This document shows, in pieces, positions 7,730 to 12,890 of a stretch of DNA of 12,890 bases; position 1 is the stretch's first letter; each line of letters starts with the position of its first letter. Source of the stretch: an uncultured Erysipelotrichaceae bacterium (GTDB taxonomy: Bacteria; Bacillota_I; Bacilli_A; Erysipelotrichales; Erysipelotrichaceae); the NCBI GenBank assembly GCA_902795875.1, contig CADBND010000272.1:1-12890 (forward strand), given 5' to 3'. Position numbers and translations under genes: made by a program. The notes under the pieces are model-generated. The model worked only from the letters and a program-made list of their open reading frames with translations. It had not been told where the DNA came from and did no database searches.

Positions 7730-8977
7730 TTAGTTCAAAGTGGTGATCCCATCGATCTTTTCCGCAAAGTAAGGAGCACTGCGGAATTCAGATTCATGGA
7801 AGTAACCGTCGATCAGACATTCTTTCTCCGGAGTGAAATCTGCATCGACATCACCCAGAATGGAAGTCGGAACTTCTCCGCCGATCGTGAAAGTCGAAGC
7901 ATCGAAGACATGCAGCTCACCGGACTTGATCGCTGCGATCGCCGCATCGACAGCCTCTTGCGTACCCTGTGCAACCGCTTTGCCCAGATCCGTGATCTCA
8001 ACTGCACCCGTCTCATATCCTTCGGACCAGTCTGTCATGATCTCATCGCCATTCTGCCAGCAGGTGAACGCGTAGCTGTAGAACTTCTCCCAGACATTGG
8101 AAGCGGAAGTCAGAGCGACATCCGGAGCCACATCCAGCATGGAAACGTTATAGCCTACGGAATAAGCCGTGAAACCGTATTTGTTGCCTTCCATGTTTTC
8201 CTGCAGTTTCGTAGGAGCACCCGTTGAATCGGCATGCTGGCCGACGATAACACAACCCTGTGACATCAGATCATCTGCCACTGTTCCCTCAGCCGTCAGA
8301 TCGAACCAGGAATTGGTGAATTCGACAAACATCTCGACATCCGGGAAAACGGATTTGATACCCAAGAAGAAAGCAGTATAACCGGAGACGACCTCTGCAT
8401 AAGGGAACGCACCGACATAACCGACCTTGACGTTACCGTCACTTGTATAGTTCTCCGGAACCAGTACACCATTATCGGAAAGTTCCTTGATCTTCATACC
8501 CGCAACGACACCGGAAACATATCTGGATTCGAAAGTATGCGGGAAAGCGTTCTTCAGATTGCTGAGACCGGAAACGGCAGCCGTGTCGCCTGTATCGGCA
8601 ACGAAAGTAACTTCCGGATACTCACTTGCAGCCTGCTGCATGAAGGACTGATGTCCATAGGAGTTCGAAATGACCAGAGTCGCACCGTTCTCGACGAGAT
8701 CGACCGCCATATCGTAGCACGTCTGATCTTCCGGAACACTGTATTTCCAGATGATCGCCTCATCGGGGATCCCCAGTTTGGCAGCGGCATCCCGGATACC
8801 GAGGATATGCGCATACGTGTAACCTTCATTCTCATCACCGACCAGGATGACACCGATCTTGGGTCCATTGTAGCCTTCTGCAGGCTGATCAGCCGGTGTT
8901 TCTTCTTTGCCACCGGAACATCCGACAAGCGAGAAGACCATGAATAACGCAAGCAAAACAGTCAATAATTTTTTCAT
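7730..8977 (-). CDS. BMP-family substrate-binding lipoprotein of a nucleoside-type ABC importer
   Basis: A 415-residue exported lipoprotein. The N-terminus MKKLLTVLLALFMVFSLVGC is a signal peptide with lipobox LVGC, giving lipidated Cys20, followed by a Gly/Lys/Glu-rich linker. The mature part begins with PKIGVILVGDENEGYTYAHI, the first strand of the periplasmic-binding-protein fold. It continues with LVISNSYGHQSFMQQAA, KVGYVGAFPYAEVVSGYTAFFLG and a GQHADSTGAP loop, all typical of the BMP (basic membrane protein/PnrA) family, whose characterised members bind purine nucleosides. Start ATG 8977 is supported by AAAGGAAA eight bases upstream and by the signal peptide; the open frame up to 9076 is untranslated leader. 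It is the first gene of the transporter operon, downstream of a purine riboswitch and upstream of an attenuator-like hairpin. Confidence 0.93.
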   Translation of the reverse strand: MKKLLTVLLALFMVFSLVGCSGGKEETPADQPAEGYNGPKIGVILVGDENEGYTYAHILGIRDAAAKLGIPDEAIIWKYSVPEDQTCYDMAVDLVENGATLVISNSYGHQSFMQQAASEYPEVTFVADTGDTAAVSGLSNLKNAFPHTFESRYVSGVVAGMKIKELSDNGVLVPENYTSDGNVKVGYVGAFPYAEVVSGYTAFFLGIKSVFPDVEMFVEFTNSWFDLTAEGTVADDLMSQGCVIVGQHADSTGAPTKLQENMEGNKYGFTAYSVGYNVSMLDVAPDVALTSASNVWEKFYSYAFTCWQNGDEIMTDWSEGYETGAVEITDLGKAVAQGTQEAVDAAIAAIKSGELHVFDASTFTIGGEVPTSILGDVDADFTPEKECLIDGYFHESEFRSAPYFAEKIDGITTLN

Positions 8978-8981
8978 ACGA

Positions 8982-9145
8982 AATTTCCTTTCTTTCCACA
9001 TAAACAGAAAAAGCTTCTTTAAAGAAATCATTGATTCAAAAAAACAAAAACAAGTTTCTCTCAAGAAGAACACCATCAGGAGCCGATTGTCTGACTCCTT
9101 TCCGTAATCCTATCGTAATTGACAGAATGACCAAGAAAGGAAATT
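8982..9145 (-). promoter_or_regulatory. Candidate expression platform: 13-base anti-Shine-Dalgarno pairing
   Basis: Immediately after the aptamer the RNA reads AATTTCCTTTCTT (9145-9133), exactly complementary to AAGAAAGGAAATT (8994-8982), which is the ribosome-binding region of the lipoprotein gene. The same first segment can instead pair locally with GGAAAGG (9103-9097) by seven pairs including one G-U. A small hairpin, AGGAGTC with GGCTCCT, follows. I find no convincing terminator hairpin here, although a T-rich stretch lies opposite 9051-9038. Control of translation by sequestering the ribosome-binding site is inferred. Confidence 0.45.
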
Positions 9146-9146
9146 C

Positions 9147-9215
9147 TATCATTGTCCTGGTATTTACGGCACCAGGGTAGAGACTCCCTCACCATATCTG
9201 AAGGATTAAACGATA
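9147..9215 (-). promoter_or_regulatory. Purine riboswitch aptamer, guanine class
   Basis: The minus strand folds as the three-stem purine aptamer. P1 is TATCGT/ATGATA with one G-U. J1/2 is TTAA. P2 is TCCTTCA/TGAGGGA (seven pairs, one G-U) with loop GATATGG. J2/3 is GTCTCTACC, matching the family GTTTCTACC with only the flipped-out position 48 changed. P3 is CCTGGT/ACCAGG (six pairs) with loop GCCGTAAAT, whose CC can pair with GG of loop 2. In xpt numbering U22, U47, U51 and A52 are kept, and position 74 is C, which predicts guanine (or hypoxanthine) rather than adenine. The 21-75 pair is U-A instead of A-U, a compensated swap. The aptamer sits about 170 bases before the lipoprotein ATG, in the leader of the transporter operon. 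Confidence 0.9.
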
Positions 9216-9249
9216 TTTTTACGCCTTTACTTTAACACAAAAAAAGAAG

Positions 9250-9277
9250 ATTAAAAGGGCACCGGAATGTTTTTCAA
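9250..9277 (-). promoter_or_regulatory. Promoter of the riboswitch-transporter operon
   Basis: TTGAAA (9277-9272, five of six to TTGACA), a 16-base spacer and TTTAAT (9255-9250, five of six to TATAAT). Transcription would begin near 9243, giving about 28 bases of leader before the aptamer. It lies downstream of the terminator of the patatin gene, in the right place for an independent unit. Confidence 0.6.
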
Positions 9278-9321
9278 AAGAAAAATCCAATGTAAGCGTT
9301 TTACTTTATTTCTTTTCATTC

Positions 9322-9354
9322 AAAAAGAAAAAGGCATGACACTTCTGTCCTGCC
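9322..9354 (-). terminator. Intrinsic terminator after the patatin-acylphosphatase gene
   Basis: GGCAGGACA-GAAG-TGTCATGCC on the minus strand makes a nine-position stem with one G-A mismatch and a four-base loop, followed by TTTTTCTTTTTG. It lies eight bases after the TAA stop of the patatin-acylphosphatase gene and before the transporter promoter. Confidence 0.82.
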
Positions 9355-9362
9355 TGTCCTAT

Positions 9363-9644
9363 TTACCAGTAATCCGCACCGAAGGATGACTCGTCCTCCT
9401 TTAAAGGAATAATCATATCCTCCTTCCTTTCGATATGGATGAATCGGCTGTTTTCGATCAGATCCACAGCCGTATCGATCTCCTCTTCACTGCCCTGTAT
9501 CTCCATCGTGACCGAACCGTCGCTCTCGTTTCTCACCCAGCCGGTAAGTCCCAGTGAATCCGCAGCCATCATGGCCTGAAAACGGAAACCGACTCCCTGC
9601 ACTCTTCCGAAGAAACGGAAACGTTTTCTGATCTTCTTTTTCAT
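9363..9644 (-). CDS. Possible separately translated acylphosphatase (internal start)
   Basis: The 93-residue C-terminal domain of the patatin fusion is exactly the length of a free acylphosphatase (about 90), an enzyme that hydrolyses acyl phosphates. Its Met codon (9644-9642) is preceded by AAGGAG with seven bases of spacing, the best ribosome-binding site in this part of the window and better than that of the patatin start. Catalytic Arg21 and Asn39 (local numbering, equal to Arg23 and Asn41 of muscle acylphosphatase) are present. Whether this internal start is used, or is a relic of a once separate gene, cannot be decided from sequence. Confidence 0.55.
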   Translation of the reverse strand: MKKKIRKRFRFFGRVQGVGFRFQAMMAADSLGLTGWVRNESDGSVTMEIQGSEEEIDTAVDLIENSRFIHIERKEDMIIPLKEDESSFGADYW

Positions 9645-10517
9645 AACAGTCTCCTTCTTCCCGACAGATTCACTTGTCAGGAACTCCTTCATCTCCTCCA
9701 GATGTTTTTCCGCTTCCTCTCTGCCCAGCTGATAGACTCTTCTCAATTCTTCGGGATCCTTCTCTGTACGGCCGATCCCCAAGGCCTTGGGCGGGCGGAT
9801 CACAAAGACCTCGCCTCTTTCTTCCTTTTCTTCGATATCCTTCACTTCCCGATTGTACAGTACATGGCGCTTCTCCATCGCATCGACCGCCATCGGCCTG
9901 TCCCTTAAAGCAATACGGATCAAAGGAAGCAGCTTGTTTTTCTTTTTCCGATACCCCTTGGGCTGTGTCAATACGACAACGTTTCTATCAAACCCCTTTT
10001 CTTCCATGAAATTCAACGGAATGGAATCCGCGATCCCGCCATCGAGAAGTTCAAGATCACCGATCTTCACGATCCGGGAAACAAGAGGCATCGACGCGGA
10101 AGCCTGCATCCATAGCATATCTTCCTTGCCGCCATCTGTACATTTATGAAAGAGACATTTTCCGCTCTTCACATCTGTCGCACCGATATAGAACTCCATC
10201 GGATCCTTCGCAAACGCCTCCGCATCAAAAGGATCGAGCTCTTCCGGAATCTCCCTGTAACAGAAATCCACATCATAAAGATCACCTGTCTTCAGAAAAC
10301 TCCACAGAGAACCGTAACGTTTATCCTTACAGAAAGTCGTATTGTAACGTAAAGGACGACCATGCTGATGAGACTTGTAGTTGCAACCGAAAACCGCACC
10401 GGCCGAGATCCCCACCGTTCCGTCAAATTCGATCCCATTCTCCATGAAGACATCAAGTACACCGCAGGTAAATAAACCCCGCATCGCACCGCCCTCCAGC
10501 ACAAGACCCTTTTTCAT
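9363..10517 (-). CDS. Patatin-like phospholipase fused to acylphosphatase
   Basis: A 384-residue two-domain protein. Residues 1 to about 282 are a patatin-like lipid acyl hydrolase: MKKGLVLEGGAMRG is the oxyanion-hole segment, GISAG (36-40) holds nucleophile Ser38, and LLDGG (157-161) holds Asp159 of the dyad. It resembles bacterial YjjU/RssA-type patatins, which usually end about here. Residues 292-384 are a complete acylphosphatase: FFGRVQGVGFRF gives the phosphate loop and catalytic Arg312, and GWVRNESDGSV gives catalytic Asn330. The joint, about SESVGKKETV, is short and polar. The internal Met292 has its own strong ribosome-binding site, so acylphosphatase may also be made alone. The ATG at 10517 has no clear Shine-Dalgarno. 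Both domains are cytoplasmic by sequence. Loss of a stop codon between two adjacent genes, or a sequencing frameshift, are alternatives to a true fusion. Confidence 0.88.
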   Translation of the reverse strand: MKKGLVLEGGAMRGLFTCGVLDVFMENGIEFDGTVGISAGAVFGCNYKSHQHGRPLRYNTTFCKDKRYGSLWSFLKTGDLYDVDFCYREIPEELDPFDAEAFAKDPMEFYIGATDVKSGKCLFHKCTDGGKEDMLWMQASASMPLVSRIVKIGDLELLDGGIADSIPLNFMEEKGFDRNVVVLTQPKGYRKKKNKLLPLIRIALRDRPMAVDAMEKRHVLYNREVKDIEEKEERGEVFVIRPPKALGIGRTEKDPEELRRVYQLGREEAEKHLEEMKEFLTSESVGKKETVMKKKIRKRFRFFGRVQGVGFRFQAMMAADSLGLTGWVRNESDGSVTMEIQGSEEEIDTAVDLIENSRFIHIERKEDMIIPLKEDESSFGADYW

Positions 10518-10567
10518 ATTTATATATTCATTCTATCATCGCTTATCGAAAAACAAGCGTTTTCCCC

Positions 10568-10573
10568 ATTATA
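10568..10573 (-). promoter_or_regulatory. Possible -10 box for the patatin gene
   Basis: A perfect TATAAT lies between the TAG stop of the 236-residue gene (10586-10584) and the patatin ATG, about 50 bases upstream of it. The best -35 is TTCACT with a long 19-base spacer, so this is a weak call. No terminator separates the two genes. Confidence 0.35.
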
Positions 10574-10583
10574 GCCTCTCTTA

Positions 10584-11294
10584 CTATTCGACAGTGAATT
10601 CGTTATATTCAAAAGGCATAAACAGGATCCTTGCATAAGCAATATCACCCTCAGGCGATTCCTCTTTCGGAAGCCTGTTTGCCCCAAAAAGCGACAATAT
10701 ATTCTTATCTTTATCGACCTCCAGAATCATCCCCGAACCGATCATATATCTCAACATGCGGGCCATCTCGGCATTCTCCTGCTTGCCGATATTCGGGATC
10801 CTTAAAGAGTAAGCCTCATCATCTTCAAATACGATATCGATATGATCCTCACGATCCACGACATCAGTGACCAGGCCCGACCCGCTTTCTGCGATCGTCT
10901 TTGGAATGAGCGAAAGAGAAAGATTGTATTCGCCGGTCTCATTATTCTGCGCTTTGATGCATCTTATCTTTTCACCAAGGAACCGCTTCTTCAGATCCTC
11001 AATGGCCTCAGGTGAATCGATCGCAAGCGGAACAATGATCATCGCATTTTCATCTGCTTCATGTTCTGTATTATCATCACCCTTCAGCACTTCTTCCTTA
11101 GCAATACTGACGATATAAGCATTATCATGTCTGGTGATCCCATAACATATTCCCATAATATTAAGCCTATTATTATTTCTGATCTTATCCATCGAAGCTT
11201 CATATTCTTCGTATAGATCAAAATACTGTCTGTGATCTATAACAGTAAAATTGACAGAATAGTTTTCCTCATTGAACCTCGCCTTAAGTCTCAT
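10584..11294 (-). CDS. Uncharacterised 236-residue acidic protein
   Basis: I do not recognise this family. The 236-residue product has no signal peptide and no membrane segment, and is rich in Asp and Glu, so it is probably a soluble cytoplasmic protein. The N-terminal part (VNFTVIDHRQYFDLYEEYE, then NIMGICYGITRHDNAYIVSI) looks like a mixed alpha/beta domain. A central stretch VPLAIDSPEAIEDLKKRFLGEKIRCI is followed by VVDREDHIDIVFEDDEAYSLRIPNIGK and an RMLRYMIGSGMILEVDKDKNILSLFG segment. The ATG at 11294 has a GAGGGGG ribosome-binding site nine bases upstream, so the gene is very likely expressed. It lies 70 bases downstream of a mini-lipoprotein gene and about 66 bases upstream of the patatin gene, possibly as one transcript. 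No functional claim is made. Confidence 0.8.
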   Translation of the reverse strand: MRLKARFNEENYSVNFTVIDHRQYFDLYEEYEASMDKIRNNNRLNIMGICYGITRHDNAYIVSIAKEEVLKGDDNTEHEADENAMIIVPLAIDSPEAIEDLKKRFLGEKIRCIKAQNNETGEYNLSLSLIPKTIAESGSGLVTDVVDREDHIDIVFEDDEAYSLRIPNIGKQENAEMARMLRYMIGSGMILEVDKDKNILSLFGANRLPKEESPEGDIAYARILFMPFEYNEFTVE

Positions 11295-11364
11295 GTTTAC
11301 ATCCCCCTCAAATGATCATTGTTATTTTGTCCTAAACCCGACAAATAAAACAAGCTTTAACACA

Positions 11365-11484
11365 TTAGGCATCCTCAATATGATCTGGTGTCTCGATTTT
11401 TTCTTTTTGGTTAGCTTTACAACCAGATATAAAAACCAATATTACTATCAAAAGCGCTTTCCATTTATTCCTATTCGTTTTCAT
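11365..11484 (-). CDS. Small putative lipoprotein (39 residues)
   Basis: This short ORF lies in the 418-base gap between the DUF349 gene and the unknown 236-residue gene. It encodes a basic start MKTNRNKWKA, a hydrophobic core LLIVILVF, a lipobox ISGC (lipidated Cys22) and a 17-residue charged tail ending PDHIEDA before a TAA stop. GGAG lies six bases before ATG 11484. A second ATG at 11490 would add two residues but has that GGAG directly against it. The combination of good ribosome-binding site, textbook signal peptide and correctly placed lipobox argues for a real membrane-anchored micro-lipoprotein. The alternative is the leftover N-terminus of a longer lipoprotein. No homologue is recognised by eye. 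Confidence 0.62.
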   Translation of the reverse strand: MKTNRNKWKALLIVILVFISGCKANQKEKIETPDHIEDA

Positions 11485-11607
11485 ATCCATCTCCGTTGTT
11501 TTTAATGCTGGTTATTATTCTTTATATATCCTCTTGTTTTATTCTACCATCTGGTTTTAAGGCCACTAAAAAACTAATAAGAAACGATATTTCACATAGC
11601 AGATCAT

Positions 11608-11640
11608 AAACAAAAACACTCTTCTGAAACGAAAAGCGTT
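11608..11640 (-). terminator. Second (distal) terminator after the DUF349 gene
   Basis: AACGCTTTTC-GTTTCA-GAAGAGTGTT on the minus strand forms a ten-pair stem with two G-U pairs and runs into TTTTTGTTT. It lies about 35 bases after a first hairpin, giving a tandem terminator for the DUF349 gene. Confidence 0.7.
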
Positions 11641-11663
11641 CTTCACAAAAACACAATATTGAG

Positions 11664-11693
11664 CACAATATAAAGGCATCCCGAAGGATGCCT
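11664..11693 (-). terminator. First terminator after the DUF349 gene
   Basis: AGGCATCC-TTCG-GGATGCCT is a perfect eight-pair stem closed by a UUCG tetraloop, followed by TTTATATT. It lies 20 bases after the TAA stop of the DUF349 gene. Confidence 0.85.
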
Positions 11694-11712
11694 CTGTCAT
11701 CTTAATAAAAGA

Positions 11713-12597
11713 TTACTTGTAGTACCTCATGTTTTCGAAGTACTTGTTTACGATACCGTTGAATTCTTCCCAGAGCTCATTCTCGTGTTCTCTGCCGGCA
11801 TTGCCGACTTCTTTCCACTTCGCTCTGAGTTCCTTGATGGAATCAACTTCGTCATCGGTAAATTCGCTTCTTGCCAGGAAGATCTTAGCCTGAGCGATGA
11901 GTTCCTTCTTGGCCTCTACTCTCTTGGCATAAGTCTCTTTCATTTCATCATAGTATGCATCTCTTCTGGCGAAGAAAGCCTTTCTCTCCGCAAGGAACTG
12001 CTGCCAGAGATCATCATCGTCTCTGCGTCCGGCACTTCCGACTTTCTTCCATTCTTCCATGAGTTCGTTGGATCTGTTGCCGGCTTCCTTAATGTTTTCG
12101 ATGCCCGCAACTTCCTTAGCCTTGGCGATCAGGTCTTCCTTTGCTGCCTTGTTTGCCGCAAAAGTTTCCTTCAGATTTGCGAAGTATTCGTTCTTCTTCT
12201 CAAAGAATTCACTTCTTACAGCCGCAAATTCATTCCAAAGCTCATCGTCTCTTTCCTTATTGATACGACCTGCATGTTTCCAGTCTTCGAGCAGCTGTTT
12301 CATCTGCTCAGTACCCTTCTTGAAATTATTCTTGGCGAGGATCTCTTTAGCCTGTTCGATGAGCTGCGTCTTTCTTTCTTCTGTGTTGACGTAGACATCA
12401 CCGGCCTTTTCCTTAAGCTGATCAAATAACTTGTCGAACTTTGCTTTCAGTTCCTGATCTGCATAAGATTCCTCTTCCTCTCTGACTCTCGGCCATCTGA
12501 GGTTTTTCGCCGTGAGGAATGCGCTTGCGGCATCCTCTTCGCCAAGTAATTCTTCCATCTTGGCAATCAACTGTTCTTTAATGTCGTTTTTTTCCAT
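11713..12597 (-). CDS. DUF349 repeat protein
   Basis: A 294-residue, highly charged, almost entirely helical protein with no signal or membrane segment. Three clear DUF349 repeats of about 77 residues can be aligned on LLEDWKHAGR (Trp106), LMEEWKKVGSAGR (Trp183) and LRAKWKEVGNAGR (Trp261). Each is followed by an acidic turn and D/E-L-W (Trp121, Trp198, Trp276) and an aromatic stretch such as FFEKKNEYF. A degenerate fourth repeat probably occupies residues 30-75 (LRWPR, then LKAKFDKLF). DUF349 proteins are predicted helical repeat scaffolds of unknown function; a DNA- or ribosome-associated role has not been shown here. The ATG at 12597 has AGGTGG seven bases upstream. The gene stands alone between the K+ regulator terminator and two terminators of its own. 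Confidence 0.9.
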   Translation of the reverse strand: MEKNDIKEQLIAKMEELLGEEDAASAFLTAKNLRWPRVREEEESYADQELKAKFDKLFDQLKEKAGDVYVNTEERKTQLIEQAKEILAKNNFKKGTEQMKQLLEDWKHAGRINKERDDELWNEFAAVRSEFFEKKNEYFANLKETFAANKAAKEDLIAKAKEVAGIENIKEAGNRSNELMEEWKKVGSAGRRDDDDLWQQFLAERKAFFARRDAYYDEMKETYAKRVEAKKELIAQAKIFLARSEFTDDEVDSIKELRAKWKEVGNAGREHENELWEEFNGIVNKYFENMRYYK

Positions 12598-12712
12598 TTA
12601 CTAGCCACCTATCCAATATAATAATGATAACACGTTTACAAAAAAGAAACTATAGGAACCTGTTGTGTTTCTCGTTTCTCCTATTTCGTATCCATTCATT
12701 CTCACAGGCATA

Positions 12713-12733
12713 CAAAAAAGCCGTCTCCGGCTT
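12713..12733 (-). terminator. Intrinsic terminator after the KtrA-like gene
   Basis: AAGCCG-GAGA-CGGCTT is a perfect six-pair stem with a GNRA-type loop, running into a T tract (opposite 12719-12714). It overlaps the stop codon of the RCK-domain gene by two bases. Confidence 0.88.
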
Positions 12734-12890
12734 ATTTGACATATTTGTGGATATCGCTGTTCTTTCCGATGATCATCAGCTTCTCATCCTTGCTTAAAGG
12801 TCTGTCGGGATCGTAAGCGACGACGATGTCGTCCCCATTCTTGACCGCAACGACATTCATGTTATACTTGCGACGGATATCCAGCTCAGC
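12732..12890 (-). CDS. KtrA/TrkA-like potassium uptake regulator, C-terminal end (partial)
   Basis: The last 52 codons of a gene whose start lies beyond the window. The sequence contains ELDIRRKYNMNVVAVKNGD, a charged strand IVVAYDPDRPLSKDE, and the closing LMIIGKNSDIHKYVK. This is the pattern of the end of an RCK_C (TrkA-C) domain: 'R-KY--N-VA--', 'P-----GD-L-V-G---D---'. In KtrA/TrkA this domain binds cyclic di-nucleotides or other ligands and controls a potassium channel subunit in the membrane. Other RCK_C proteins, such as transporters with cytoplasmic TrkA-C tails, cannot be excluded because the N-terminal NAD/ATP-binding half is not visible. The terminator overlaps the stop codon, so the gene ends its transcript. 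Confidence 0.78.
   Translation of the reverse strand, partial: AELDIRRKYNMNVVAVKNGDDIVVAYDPDRPLSKDEKLMIIGKNSDIHKYVK

Noticed and set aside
9010..9051. T-rich stretch in the operon leader as a riboswitch terminator
   Set aside because: The hairpins that could precede it are weak (four to six AU-rich pairs) or not adjacent to the T tract.
8978..9076. N-terminal extension of the binding lipoprotein to an ATG at 9076
   Set aside because: It would place 33 residues before a textbook lipoprotein signal peptide; the internal ATG has the ribosome-binding site, and the region is the riboswitch leader.
7719..9217. Twelve-base match ATTAAACGATAT near the lipoprotein stop (7719-7730) and at riboswitch P1 (9206-9217)
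   Set aside because: Short and AT-rich; one copy is explained by coding sequence end and the other by aptamer structure, so it is probably chance.

Overview
The window looks like a chromosomal segment of a low-to-mid G+C Firmicute (Bacillota), possibly an Erysipelotrichia or Clostridia relative. This rests on clear GGAGG-type Shine-Dalgarno sites, compact intrinsic terminators, a purine riboswitch, a Gram-positive lipoprotein signal, and protein types common in that phylum (a Y-family polymerase with its small partner, a BMP-type nucleoside ABC transporter, an RCK-type K+ regulator). The species cannot be named from the sequence. Every gene I can support lies on the minus strand, so transcription runs from the high coordinates to the low ones. 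I see no tRNA, rRNA, CRISPR array, insertion sequence or phage gene.

In transcription order: (1) 12890-12700 holds the C-terminal end of a KtrA/TrkA-like K+ uptake regulator and its terminator. (2) 12597-11608 is a DUF349 helical-repeat protein followed by two tandem terminators. (3) 11484-10584 holds a 39-residue lipoprotein that is easily missed, then a 236-residue protein I do not recognise. (4) 10517-9322 is a patatin-like lipase joined in frame to a complete acylphosphatase domain, with a good ribosome-binding site still sitting inside the joined ORF, then a terminator.

(5) 9277-3973 is the main system, a nucleoside-type (BMP family) ABC importer. It has a promoter, a guanine-class purine riboswitch, the substrate-binding lipoprotein, an attenuator-like hairpin, a double-domain ATPase and two overlapping permease genes, closed by a terminator. 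The layout suggests that purine status controls the whole unit, and that the hairpin after the binding-protein gene lets the lipoprotein be made in excess of the membrane complex.

(6) 3910-3794 is a remnant holding only the N-terminus of a GT4 glycosyltransferase. (7) 3651-1741 is a DUF218 (YdcF/SanA-like) membrane protein followed 28 bases later by an iron-sulfur aldo/keto reductase gene broken by one in-frame TAA, then a terminator. (8) 1691-1 is a Y-family translesion polymerase with a C-terminal sliding-clamp motif, translationally coupled by an ATGA overlap to a small YolD-like partner that runs off the window.

The points most worth a second look are the patatin-acylphosphatase fusion with its internal start, the riboswitch with a swapped 21-75 base pair and a possible long-range anti-Shine-Dalgarno pairing, the attenuator inside the transporter operon, the mini-lipoprotein beside an unknown protein, and the two decayed genes (reductase and glycosyltransferase).
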